Below are positions 7,474 through 15,854 of a DNA stretch of 58,944 bases, one piece after another; position 1 is the stretch's first letter; each line of letters begins with the position of its first letter. The notes under the pieces are model-generated. The model made no database searches. It saw only the letters and a list, made by a program, of their open reading frames with translations, and was not told where the DNA came from. Where the stretch lies: positions 1-58,944 of the forward strand of contig JAITWS010000126.1 of the NCBI GenBank assembly GCA_031285185.1, read 5' to 3'. The translations under genes were made by a program, and so were the position numbers. The stretch is from Methylobacillus sp. GTDB lineage: Bacteria > Pseudomonadota > Gammaproteobacteria > Burkholderiales > Methylophilaceae.

Positions 7474-8950
7474 CGAAATCGAACTCAAGCTGCGCGTCCG
7501 CGCCGCCGATCTGCCGCGTTTGCGGCGGCATCCCGCGCTCAAAACCGCGCAACCCGTCACGCGCCGCCTCGTGAGCATTTATTACGACACGCCCGATCTC
7601 GCCTTGCTCGACGCCGACCTCAGCCTGCGCGTGCGCCGCATGTCCGGCCAATGGTTTCAGGCCGTCAAAAGCGCGGGACACGCGCTCGCGGGACTGCACC
7701 AACGCGCGGAATGGGAAGACATCATCGCGCGCGGCTCGCCGGATTTCAGCAAGATCACCGACCCCGCGCTCACCAAAATTTTCGACCGCCCCGAACTGCG
7801 CGCGGCGCTGCGCCCGATTTTCACCACCGACGTGCGCCGCACCGAATGGCAACTTCAATCAGATGACGGCGAAACCAAAATCGAATTGGCGCTGGACGTG
7901 GGCGATCTGATTGTCGGCGAACAACGCGAACCGATCTGCGAAATCGAACTGGAACTCAAATCCGGCGCACCGGCGCATCTGTTTGAATTTGCGCTCACGT
8001 TGTTGCAAGACATCCCCTTCCACATCGAAAACATCAGCAAGGCGCAACGCGGTTACGCGCATTATCGCCCGCAACCGCCCGCAATACGCCGCGCGGAAAA
8101 CATACGCCTCACGCGCGACATGCCGCCTGCGGAAGCCTGCCGCGCAATGCTGCGTGAATGTCTCGCGCATCTGCAAGGCAACCACGATGCGGTGCTGGAC
8201 GGACAAAGCGAAGGCGTCCACCAGATGCGCGTCGCGTTGCGGCGTATGCGCTCGGTGATGGCGATGTTCGCGGATTTCATGCCGCCCGCCGACGCACTGA
8301 AAAACGAAATCCGCTGGCTCGCCGCCACACTGGGCGCGGCGCGCGATCTGGATGTGCTGCTCGAAGAAACTTTGCCCGCGCTGCCGGAATCGCTCGCGCA
8401 TCCCGGACTCGCGCACATCAAACGCCGCGCGCGCAAACAGGCGCAAACCGCGCGACAGGAAACACTGGCCGCGCTCGATTCGCAACGCTACCAACATCTG
8501 CTGCTGCGACTCGCCGCATGGACGGAAGGCGCAGCGCCCGCCGCCGAACAAAAACTTCACACCCACGCAAGCGCCCTGCTCGCCCGCCGCTACCGGCAAC
8601 TCCGCAAATGCGGCAAACGTGAAATGTCCGCGGAACAACGCCACGCGCTCCGCATCTCAGCCAAAAAACTGCGCTACGCGGCGGAATTTTTCGCCGACCT
8701 GCACGACGCGAAATCCACCCGGCGCTTCCTGCGCCGCCTCGCCCCATTGCTTGAACTTCTGGGCGAACTCAACGATCTCGAAGTCACCGCCCGCCTGCTC
8801 GACACCCTGCACGACGCGCGCGCCAACCCGGCACTGCACGAAGCCCGATTGCTCATCATCGGCTGGCGCGCCGCGCGCAACGAATATCGCCTGACGCGCT
8901 TTGAACGCCACTGGAAACGGCTGACGCGGGCGAAAGTGTTTTGGGAGTGA
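7466..8950 (+). CDS. ygiF: CYTH and CHAD domain protein (inorganic triphosphatase YgiF-like)
   Basis: 494 residues with two domains. The N-terminal CYTH tunnel domain (residues 1-200) starts with EIELKLRV, the ExExK metal/triphosphate signature, and contains RRMSGQWFQAVKSAG and DDGETKIELALDVG. The C-terminal CHAD helical domain (about 220-490) has conserved basic histidines (VHQMRVALRRMRSVM, KKLRYAAEFF) and is associated with polyphosphate binding. The E. coli relative YgiF hydrolyses inorganic triphosphate. It overlaps the ParA-like gene by 8 bases. The symbol is by analogy. A role in short-chain polyphosphate handling is inferred. Confidence 0.88.
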   Translation: MPDEIELKLRVRAADLPRLRRHPALKTAQPVTRRLVSIYYDTPDLALLDADLSLRVRRMSGQWFQAVKSAGHALAGLHQRAEWEDIIARGSPDFSKITDPALTKIFDRPELRAALRPIFTTDVRRTEWQLQSDDGETKIELALDVGDLIVGEQREPICEIELELKSGAPAHLFEFALTLLQDIPFHIENISKAQRGYAHYRPQPPAIRRAENIRLTRDMPPAEACRAMLRECLAHLQGNHDAVLDGQSEGVHQMRVALRRMRSVMAMFADFMPPADALKNEIRWLAATLGAARDLDVLLEETLPALPESLAHPGLAHIKRRARKQAQTARQETLAALDSQRYQHLLLRLAAWTEGAAPAAEQKLHTHASALLARRYRQLRKCGKREMSAEQRHALRISAKKLRYAAEFFADLHDAKSTRRFLRRLAPLLELLGELNDLEVTARLLDTLHDARANPALHEARLLIIGWRAARNEYRLTRFERHWKRLTRAKVFWE

Positions 8951-8972
8951 AAGGTAGTTTTTCGAGCCATGC

Positions 8973-8998
8973 GTAGGGACGGGTTTTAAACCCGCCCG
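8973..8998. repeat. Dispersed palindrome, GTAGGG(G/A)CGGGTTTNAAACCCGCCC family
   Basis: GTAGGGACGGGTTTTAAACC continues into CGCCCGAC, a near-perfect palindrome centred on TTTAAA. Related copies lie at 12838-12866, 42087-42157 and 42312-42382, with a degenerate copy at 55269-55293. It sits in the 178-base gap between the CYTH/CHAD gene and the MFS gene. It could fold at the 3' end of the sixA operon but has no T-run. Confidence 0.7.
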
Positions 8999-9128
8999 AC
9001 AACAATAGCGCGGCGCGAGACGATATTTATTCTGTGCGGGCGACAGATACTACCCCCGCGCCCTTTCCGAACCGACTGCTGTAAACTTGTCCCTCATCGC
9101 ATACCACCCAACCGCGCCCGCAACAAAA

Positions 9129-10355
9129 ATGGATACCCAACCCCTACGCAATTCCGCGTTTCGCAAGCTGCTGGCTTATCGCGTTTTGATCGTGCTTGCG
9201 TATCAGGTCATCGGCGTGGTGGTCGGCTGGCATATTTACGAACTCACGCATGACAAGCTCGCGCTTGGGTTGATCGGTCTCGCGGAAGTCATCCCCTACA
9301 TCAGTTGCGCCTTGTTCGCCGGGTATGCGATTGACCACCACTCGCGCCGCTTGTTCGGCGTGGTGGCGTGCGTGATGCTGATTTTCAACGCGCTCACGCT
9401 GCTGGCGGTGGCGGCGGGCTTCATCGTCAACGCGCCGATCACATGGATTTATGTTTCCATCGCCCTGAACGGCTTCGCGCGCGCATTTTTCGCGCCCACC
9501 TACAACGCGCTGTTCGCGCTGATTTTGCCGCGCGAGCAATACGCGCGCGCCGCCGGAATCGGCTCCGCCGCTTTTCAGGCGGGCTTGGTGATCGGCCCCG
9601 CGCTCGGCGGATTGATCGTCGGCTTTGCCAGCAAAAGCGCGGCCTATGGCGTCGCCGCCGTGCTGTCGCTGGCCGCCGCCGTGACGCTGTTTTCGCTGCG
9701 CGTCAAGGAGCCGCCGCCCGCCGCCAGCGCGCCGATTTTCAAAAGCATAGGCGAAGGTTTGCGCTTCGTCGCGGGCAATCAAATCCTGCTCGGCGCGCAG
9801 ACGCTGGACATGTTCGCGGTGTTGTTCGGCGGCGCGGTCGCAATGCTGCCCGCGTTTGTGGACGACGTGTTCCACCTGGGGCCGGAGGCGCTCGGCTTCC
9901 TGCGCGCCGCGCCCGCCATCGGCTCCATCGCCACCGGCATTTATCTCGCACGCCACCCGCTCGACAAACACGCGGGGCGCTGGCTGCTCGCCGCCGTCGC
10001 CGGATTCGGCCTGTGCATCATCGGATTCGCGCTCTCCGCGCACTTCCTCAACTTCTGGCTCGCCGCCATGATGCTCCTGCTCTCGGGCACATGCGACGGC
10101 GTCAGCGTGGTGCTACGCAGCACCATCATGCAACTCATGACACCCGACATCATGCGAGGCCGCGTCGCCGCCATCAACGGCATCTTCATCGGCTCCTCCA
10201 ACGAACTCGGCGAATTTGAATCCGGCGTCGCCGCGCGCCTGATGGGACTGATTCCCTCCGTCATCTTCGGCGGCATGATGACACTCGGCATCGTCGCCAC
10301 GACCGCAAAACTCGCGCCGAAATTACGAAGGTTGCATCTTGGACAATTGCAGTAA
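9129..10355 (+). CDS. Major facilitator superfamily transporter (EntS-like MFS_3 type)
   Basis: About 408 residues with roughly 12 hydrophobic helices. It resembles the MFS_3/EntS group of exporters. Motif-like segments are AYAIDHHSRRLFGVV between helices 2 and 3 (the motif-A position, usually DRxxRR), RAFFAPTYNALFALILPREQYARAAGI, and DIMRGRVAAINGIFIGSSNELGEFESG near helix 11, which is characteristic of this branch. The substrate is unknown. The frame is open from a TTG at 9087, but the ATG at 9129 gives the natural amphipathic start MDTQPLRNSAFRKLLAYRV. No siderophore synthesis genes are adjacent, so a siderophore export role cannot be argued. Confidence 0.85.
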   Translation: MDTQPLRNSAFRKLLAYRVLIVLAYQVIGVVVGWHIYELTHDKLALGLIGLAEVIPYISCALFAGYAIDHHSRRLFGVVACVMLIFNALTLLAVAAGFIVNAPITWIYVSIALNGFARAFFAPTYNALFALILPREQYARAAGIGSAAFQAGLVIGPALGGLIVGFASKSAAYGVAAVLSLAAAVTLFSLRVKEPPPAASAPIFKSIGEGLRFVAGNQILLGAQTLDMFAVLFGGAVAMLPAFVDDVFHLGPEALGFLRAAPAIGSIATGIYLARHPLDKHAGRWLLAAVAGFGLCIIGFALSAHFLNFWLAAMMLLLSGTCDGVSVVLRSTIMQLMTPDIMRGRVAAINGIFIGSSNELGEFESGVAARLMGLIPSVIFGGMMTLGIVATTAKLAPKLRRLHLGQLQ

Positions 10356-10398
10356 CGGCTATGGATTACAATGCGGTACAAGCTGCGGAGACAAGAAT

Positions 10399-11127
10399 TT
10401 GAGCGAGGTCAAACCAAAACGCGCCCTGTGGGGCAACTTCCCCGATGTGGTCATCCAGGCAACCGAATCTGCCGTCAAAAAGCATCCATGCTACACATCG
10501 GCAAAAACCGGCGACATTGATGCCGCATTACGTCTGGTTCAAGACTGTATGCCGCAGGAGGCGCTCGACATCCTGCGCCGAAGATTGGTCGGCAAATTAC
10601 CTGTCGTCGCTGCTGTGCAGGCGGTCGAAAACATGGGCGTGAACGTCATCCCGGAAGTGATGGCCGCTTATATCGCGGAATCTTTGGATCTGCCGCTGGA
10701 TGCAGATCTCGCGCAGATCAACCGCGTCGGACACACAGGTTCATCCGGTTTCAGACGATTGGCCACGCCCGCGCTATTTGATGGCCATGTGGAGCGTGAA
10801 AGAGATTATTTGCTGGTTGATGATTTCGTCGGACAAGGTGGCACACTCGCGAATCTGCGCGGATATATCGAGCAACATGGCGGCAATGTCGTGCTGGCTA
10901 CCGTATTGACGGGAAAAGACTATTCCGCCAAACTCGCGCTTGCTGCTGAAACGCTCGCCGGGTTGCGAGCCAAACATGGAGACGATCTTGAAAACTGGTG
11001 GCGTCAAACTTACGGCTACGGTTTCGAGCTTCTTACAGAATCTGAAGCACGATACCTCATCCGCACCGAGAATGCTGACAAAGTCCGAGCAGAAATCGCT
11101 GCGGCTGTACAAGGCGCACATCCATGA
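10399..11127 (+). CDS. Phosphoribosyltransferase-like protein
   Basis: About 242 residues. YLLVDDFVGQGGTLANL is a clear PRPP-binding loop (two acidic residues then GQGGT), with the strand VVLATVLTGK after it, as in type I phosphoribosyltransferases. An upstream segment QINRVGHTGSSGFRRLA could be the hood region. The exact substrate is not recognisable. The open frame starts at 10339, inside the preceding gene. A TTG at 10399 has CGGAG at 10386-10390 with 8-base spacing and gives a sensible start SEVKPKRALWGNFP, so I chose it. Base composition is visibly less GC-rich than the neighbours. The ATG overlapping its stop (11123) opens only a 7-codon frame, hinting that a coupled downstream gene was lost. 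Confidence 0.7.
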   Translation: MSEVKPKRALWGNFPDVVIQATESAVKKHPCYTSAKTGDIDAALRLVQDCMPQEALDILRRRLVGKLPVVAAVQAVENMGVNVIPEVMAAYIAESLDLPLDADLAQINRVGHTGSSGFRRLATPALFDGHVERERDYLLVDDFVGQGGTLANLRGYIEQHGGNVVLATVLTGKDYSAKLALAAETLAGLRAKHGDDLENWWRQTYGYGFELLTESEARYLIRTENADKVRAEIAAAVQGAHP

Positions 11128-11192
11128 GCACACCCGGAACAAGCTGAAAACCGTCGCCAAAGCCGCCTAAGCGCAAAACCGCCCCGCGTAAT

Positions 11193-11291
11193 TTACAAAT
11201 CCTCGCGTCCCGTCAACAACTTCCTGTACTCAGGCAGCGCATTGAGCGCGCATTCCCGCATCCTTTCCCCGACTTCGCGCAATTCGCGCAC
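11193..11291 (-). CDS. Possible 32-residue protein coupled to the aminopeptidase gene
   Basis: A short frame starting with GTG at 11291, preceded by GGAG at 11297-11300 with 5-base spacing, and ending at a TAA at 11193-11195. Its peptide is charged and helical-looking (RELREVGERMRECALNAL then PEYRKLLTGREDL). It begins 18 bases after the stop of the aminopeptidase gene on the same strand and lies in the same reading frame. It may be a real small coupled gene or the relic of a longer one. No family is recognised. Nothing else is seen in 11128-11309. Confidence 0.35.
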   Translation of the reverse strand: MRELREVGERMRECALNALPEYRKLLTGREDL

Positions 11292-11309
11292 CGCTTCTCC
11301 GAAAGAAAA

Positions 11310-12761
11310 TCACATCTTGCCAAACTTTTGCAGCAAGGCAATGCCGAGCGCGACACCAAACCCCGTGGTGTCGCTGGCGACGGCGCCCAGGCCGCCTTTG
11401 TGGTTGCTGGCGGCGAGGTCAACGTGCAGCCAGGGCGTGTCGTGTTCGATGAATTTGGCGAGGAATCTTGCGGCGAGGATGTGGTCGGCTTCGCCGTCGA
11501 GTGTGCATTGTTTGATGTCGGCGATTTTGCTGTCGAGGTCGCTTTCGTAATCTTCATCAAAGGGAAAAGCGCAGAGGCGTTCGCCGCTTTGTCTGCCGGT
11601 TTCCACGGCTTGTTGCAGCAGTTCCGGGCGGTTGCCGATCACGCCGCTGCAACGGGTTCCTACGGCGGTGACCATGCTGCCGGTGAGCGTGGCGAAATCC
11701 AGCATGACATCCGGCTTCGCGCGCGAGGCGAGCGTGAGCGTGTCGGCGAGCACCATGCGACCTTCCGCGTCGGTGTGGATGATTTCCACGGTGGTTCCGT
11801 TGAGCGCGGTGACCACGTCGTTTTGTTTGTAGGCGTTGGGGCTGAGATGGTTTTGCGCGATGGCGAGCCAGACCTCGATGTTGAGCGGCAGATTCAGGCG
11901 CGTTGCGGCGAGCAAAATGCCGAGCGCGACGGCGGAGCCGTTCATGTCTTCGTGCATTCCGTGCATATAACGCGCGGGTTTGAGATTGTGCCCGCCGGTG
12001 TCAAAGCAGATGCCTTTGCCGACGAGCGCGAATTTTTGTTTCGCTTTTTTCGGCGCATACGTCAGCCGCACGATGGCCGCGTCGTCTTGCGCCGAACCTT
12101 GCGCCACCGCGATAAACGCGCCCGCGCCGAGCTTGCGGAGTTTTTTCATGTCATATTCTTCGTGCTTCCAACCATTTTCCTTCGCAAGCACCGCGATGCG
12201 TTCGCGGTATTTCTCGGGCGTGAGTTCATTGGGTGGCAGCGTGGTGAGGCTGCGCGTGAGCGTGTTGCCCTCGGCCAGCGCCTGCGGCAACGCGAGATCG
12301 CCTTCCGCGCCGAACAGCGCGATTTTTTTAAGCGCGCGCCGCGCGTCTTTTTTCTTGCGCTGCGGAAGTTGCGCGCCGTTGACCAGCGCGACATAAGCCG
12401 CCGCCCGCGCCGCGATTTCGCGTTCCGACTTGCTGCCCGCCACGGCGATGGTGAGTTGCTCCGGCTGCTCATTCAACAACTCGACAACCGCCTTGCGTAA
12501 AATCGTGTGGCGCTCAAATGCGGAAAGTTTGTCCTTCAACACCACCCACACGCCAAGCCCGCCGTTGGGCAAATCGGCGCACAGCGGCGTTTTCGCGAGA
12601 TCGTCGTATTTTTCCTTGCGCCGCTTGAGCGCGACCTCCAGCGTCGCGGCGAACGGCAACGCATCGGGACGTCGCGCGGGCAGCACAAATAAAAGATGCG
12701 TGGCCTTGCCGGATTCTTTTTCGGTCAGGGGCGCTTTGTTTGACACGAGCGTGGGGAGCAT
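11310..12761 (-). CDS. M17 family leucyl aminopeptidase
   Basis: About 483 residues. M17 peptidases are hexameric dizinc exopeptidases that remove N-terminal residues in the cytoplasm. The catalytic core is present: VGKGICFDTGGHNLKP with the metal-binding Lys and Asp, MHEDMNGSAVALG with the second Asp site, and HTDAEGRMVLADTL, the NTDAEGR family signature with His in place of Asn. The N-terminal domain is divergent from PepA, so a PepB-like or other M17 subgroup is possible. The frame opens at 12827; the ATG at 12761 (MLPTLVSNK) is preceded by AAGGA at good spacing and chosen. A TATAAT at 12793-12798 on this strand may be its -10. Confidence 0.9.
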   Translation of the reverse strand: MLPTLVSNKAPLTEKESGKATHLLFVLPARRPDALPFAATLEVALKRRKEKYDDLAKTPLCADLPNGGLGVWVVLKDKLSAFERHTILRKAVVELLNEQPEQLTIAVAGSKSEREIAARAAAYVALVNGAQLPQRKKKDARRALKKIALFGAEGDLALPQALAEGNTLTRSLTTLPPNELTPEKYRERIAVLAKENGWKHEEYDMKKLRKLGAGAFIAVAQGSAQDDAAIVRLTYAPKKAKQKFALVGKGICFDTGGHNLKPARYMHGMHEDMNGSAVALGILLAATRLNLPLNIEVWLAIAQNHLSPNAYKQNDVVTALNGTTVEIIHTDAEGRMVLADTLTLASRAKPDVMLDFATLTGSMVTAVGTRCSGVIGNRPELLQQAVETGRQSGERLCAFPFDEDYESDLDSKIADIKQCTLDGEADHILAARFLAKFIEHDTPWLHVDLAASNHKGGLGAVASDTTGFGVALGIALLQKFGKM

Positions 12762-12792
12762 GGGGATTCCTTTGGGTGACTTGCTTGTTTGC

Positions 12793-12798
12793 ATTATA
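12793..12798 (-). promoter_or_regulatory. Candidate -10 element for the aminopeptidase gene
   Basis: The forward string ATTATA reads TATAAT on the minus strand, 32 bases upstream of the ATG at 12761. This is a perfect sigma-70 -10 hexamer. No convincing -35 is seen 16-18 bases further upstream, so the call rests on the -10 alone. Confidence 0.4.
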
Positions 12799-12837
12799 AG
12801 CTGTGGCGGCTGCCCACATCTTCGCAAAAAAGAGGTT

Positions 12838-12866
12838 GCGTAGAGGCGGGTTTCAAACCCGCCCGG
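12838..12866. repeat. Dispersed palindrome of the CGGGTTTCAAACCCG family
   Basis: GGCGGGTTTCAAACCCGCCC at 12845-12864 is a perfect palindrome followed by GGTTTTTT. It resembles an intrinsic terminator on the plus strand, but no plus-strand gene ends upstream. It lies in the divergent gap before aceE and is one copy of the family seen at 8973, 42087 and 42312. A second hairpin, TCCCCTGCGGTGAAGGGGA, follows at about 12876-12894. Confidence 0.65.
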
Positions 12867-13003
12867 TTTTTTAATTCCCCTGCGGTGAAGGGGAGTTAAA
12901 TGCGAATCCCAAACTTGACCGAAACCGCCAAAATCGCGAAGATAGCGGCTTTTATGCCCAGCGTGATTCGATAACCAACAATTCGCGCTTCAGGAGAGCC
13001 ACA

Positions 13004-15661
13004 ATGACCCAACCCACCCCCGATATTGATCCGCAGGAAACGCAGGAATGGCTGGATGCCATCGCCTCGGTGCTGGAGCAGGAGGGAACCGAGCGCGCGC
13101 ATTTTTTGCTGGAGCAGTTGATTGACAAGGCGCGTCGTTCCGGCGCGTATCTGCCTTACAACGCGACTACGGCTTATCTCAACACCATTCCCGTTCACTT
13201 GCAGGAAAAGCTGCCGGGCGATTCCGCGATGGAGCGTCGCATACGCGCGTTGATCCGCTGGAACGCGATTGTGACCGTGATGCGCGCCAATGCGAAATCG
13301 CCGGGCGTGGGCGGGCATATCGCGAGTTTTCAATCCGCGGCGACGTTGTACGACGTGGGCTTCAATCATTTTTTCCGCGCGGCGAACGACAAATTCGGCG
13401 GTGATCTGGTGATGTTTCAGGGGCATTCCTCGCCCGGCATTTACGCGCGCGCTTTTGTCGAGGGGCGGCTGACCGAAGAGCAGATGGAAAATTTCCGTCA
13501 GGAAACCGGCGGTCACGGTTTGCCTTCGTATCCGCATCCGTGGCTCATGCCGGATTTCTGGCAGTTCCCGACTGTATCCATGGGGCTGGGACCCTTGCAG
13601 GGCATTTATACCGCGCGTTTCCTCAAGTATTTGCACGATCGCGGCATCGCCGACACGTCAGGCCGCAAGGTGTGGGTGTTCTGCGGCGACGGCGAAATGG
13701 ATGAGCCGGAATCGCTGGGCGCGATTTCGCTCGCCGCGCGTGAAAATCTGGATAACCTGATTTTCGTCATCAACTGCAATCTGCAACGTCTTGATGGCCC
13801 GGTGCGCGGCAACGGCAAAATCATTCAGGAACTCGAAGCCGGTTTTCGCGGCGCGGGCTGGAATGTGCTCAAGGTCATCTGGGGTTCGTATTGGGATCCG
13901 CTGCTCGCGATGGACAAGGACGGCCTGCTCAAGCAGCGCATGGAAGAAGCGGTGGACGGCGAATACCAGAATTTCAAAGCCAAGGGCGGCGCTTACACGC
14001 GCGAGCATTTCTTCGGCAAATATCCCGCGCTCAAGGAGATGGTCGCGGCCATGTCCGACGCGGATATCTGGCGGCTCAATCGCGGCGGCCACGATCCGCA
14101 CAAGGTTTATGCGGCCTATGCCGCAGCCACCAAACACACGGGGCAGCCGACCGTGATTCTGGCCAAGACCATCAAGGGTTACGGCATGGGCGCGTCGGGC
14201 GAAGCGCAAAATCCGACGCACCAGCAAAAAGGCATGGATCACGATTCGCTCAAGGCGTTCCGCGATCGTTTCGATCTGCCGTTTTCCGACGCCGATCTGG
14301 AAACGCTGCCGTTTTACCGTCCCGCCGACGACAGCCCGGAAATGCAATATCTGCGCGAGCGCCGTGCCGCGCTGGGCGGCTACGTTCCCGCGCGTCGCCG
14401 CAAGGGGAACGCGCTGCAAACGCCGGAACTGGCCGCGTTCGAGAACATGCTCAGCGCGACCGGCGAACGCGAAATTTCGACCACGATGGCGTTCGTGCGT
14501 ATTCTTTCCACGCTGGTCAAGGACAAGGAAATCGGCAAATACGTCGTGCCCATCGTGCCGGACGAGGCGCGCACTTTCGGCATGGAAGGCATGTTCCGCC
14601 AGCTCGGGATTTACTCGTCCGTCGGCCAGCTTTACGAGCCGGTGGATTCCGATCAGGTGATGTATTACAAGGAATCCAAAGCCGGGCAGATTCTGGAAGA
14701 AGGCATCAACGAAGCGGGCGCGTTTTCGTCCTGGCTCGCCGCCGCGACCTCGTACAGCGTCACGGGCACGCAGATGATTCCGTTCTACATTTATTATTCG
14801 ATGTTCGGCTTCCAGCGCGTGGGCGATCTCGCCTGGGCGGCGGGCGACAGCCGCGCGCGCGGATTTTTGCTGGGTGGAACCGCAGGACGCACCACGCTGA
14901 ACGGCGAAGGTTTGCAACACGAGGACGGCCACAGCCATCTGCTCGCCGCAACCATTCCCAACTGCGTTTCCTACGATCCGACTTTCGCCTATGAAGTCGC
15001 CGTCATCATTCAGGACGGCCTGCGCCGCATGGTGCAAAATCAGGAGGACGTGTTCTATTACATCACCCTGATGAACGAAAATTACAGCCACCCGGAAATG
15101 CCCAAGGGCGCGGAAAAAGACATCATCAAGGGGCTGTATTCCCTGAGCAAATCCAAGACCAAAGGCGCCAAGGTGCAGTTGATGGGCAGCGGCACGATCT
15201 TGCGTGAAGTGATCGCCGCCGCCGAATTGCTGGAAAAGGATTGGGGCGTTTCCGCCGATGTGTGGAGCGCGACCAGCTTCAACGAATTGCGCCGCGACGG
15301 ACTGGAAACGCATCGCTGGAACATGCTGCATCCCGAGCAAAAGCCGCGCGAAAGCCATGTCGAACAATGCCTCAAAAAAGCCGAAGGCCCGATCATCGCC
15401 TCCACTGATTACATGAAGGCATTTGCCGACCAGATACGCGAATTTGTGCCGCAACGTTTTGTCGCGCTCGGCACGGACGGATTCGGCCGCTCGGACAGCC
15501 GCGAGGCGCTGCGTAAACATTTCGAGGTGGACAGACATTACGTTGTGCTCGCCGCGCTCAAGGCGCTCGCCGACGACGGCAAACTGCCCGCCTCCAAAGC
15601 ATCGGAAGCAATCAAAAAATACCGCATAGATGCCGACAAACCGAACCCGGTGGCGGCTTAG
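13004..15661 (+). CDS. aceE: Pyruvate dehydrogenase E1 component (homodimeric)
   Basis: 885 residues, the normal size of the homodimeric AceE. It decarboxylates pyruvate with thiamine diphosphate and transfers the acetyl group to the lipoyl arm of E2. The ThDP motif runs from GDGEMDEPES (about 228) to NCNLQRLDGPVRGNG (about 257). GHSSPGIYARAF and GGHGLPSYPHPWLMP are conserved active-site stretches. The C-terminal transketolase-like domain ends with RHYVVLAALKALADDG. The start follows CAGGAGAGCC. It heads the operon aceE-aceF-lpd. Between aceE and aceF lies an inverted pair of large palindromes (15676-15810) that could affect stoichiometry of the subunits. Confidence 0.97.
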   Translation: MTQPTPDIDPQETQEWLDAIASVLEQEGTERAHFLLEQLIDKARRSGAYLPYNATTAYLNTIPVHLQEKLPGDSAMERRIRALIRWNAIVTVMRANAKSPGVGGHIASFQSAATLYDVGFNHFFRAANDKFGGDLVMFQGHSSPGIYARAFVEGRLTEEQMENFRQETGGHGLPSYPHPWLMPDFWQFPTVSMGLGPLQGIYTARFLKYLHDRGIADTSGRKVWVFCGDGEMDEPESLGAISLAARENLDNLIFVINCNLQRLDGPVRGNGKIIQELEAGFRGAGWNVLKVIWGSYWDPLLAMDKDGLLKQRMEEAVDGEYQNFKAKGGAYTREHFFGKYPALKEMVAAMSDADIWRLNRGGHDPHKVYAAYAAATKHTGQPTVILAKTIKGYGMGASGEAQNPTHQQKGMDHDSLKAFRDRFDLPFSDADLETLPFYRPADDSPEMQYLRERRAALGGYVPARRRKGNALQTPELAAFENMLSATGEREISTTMAFVRILSTLVKDKEIGKYVVPIVPDEARTFGMEGMFRQLGIYSSVGQLYEPVDSDQVMYYKESKAGQILEEGINEAGAFSSWLAAATSYSVTGTQMIPFYIYYSMFGFQRVGDLAWAAGDSRARGFLLGGTAGRTTLNGEGLQHEDGHSHLLAATIPNCVSYDPTFAYEVAVIIQDGLRRMVQNQEDVFYYITLMNENYSHPEMPKGAEKDIIKGLYSLSKSKTKGAKVQLMGSGTILREVIAAAELLEKDWGVSADVWSATSFNELRRDGLETHRWNMLHPEQKPRESHVEQCLKKAEGPIIASTDYMKAFADQIREFVPQRFVALGTDGFGRSDSREALRKHFEVDRHYVVLAALKALADDGKLPASKASEAIKKYRIDADKPNPVAA

Positions 15662-15675
15662 AAATGATTGCGCCT

Positions 15676-15810
15676 AACCCTCACCCCTGCCCCTCTCCCG
15701 CAAGCGGGAGAGGGAACTGCGCGAAGTTCTCCTTCTTTCATTGGTGGGAGAGAGCCGCAGAAGTTCTCCCTCTCCCTCTCCCACTCGTGGGAGAGGGTTG
15801 GGGTGAGGGT
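15676..15810. repeat. Inverted pair of dispersed palindromes between aceE and aceF
   Basis: 15676-15714 reads AACCCTCACCCC then the hairpin CTCTCCCGCAAGCGGGAGAG. 15774-15810 carries the hairpin CTCTCCCACTCGTGGGAGAG followed by GGTTGGGGTGAGGG, the reverse orientation of the same unit. Each can fold alone and the two outer arms can pair with each other. The aceEF gap (193 bases) therefore has strong secondary structure. The pattern is the same as at 40465-40599. Confidence 0.8.
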
Positions 15811-15854
15811 CTGACAAATGAGTAATCAAAAACGCTCTAATCTAAAGGATCACC

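Noticed and set aside
12838..12866. Rho-independent terminator on the plus strand
   Set aside because: It has a palindrome and T-run but no plus-strand gene ends before it, and the sequence is one copy of a dispersed family.
13658..15538. 626-codon minus-strand frame inside aceE
   Set aside because: Lies wholly antisense to a clearly recognised aceE with all ThDP motifs.
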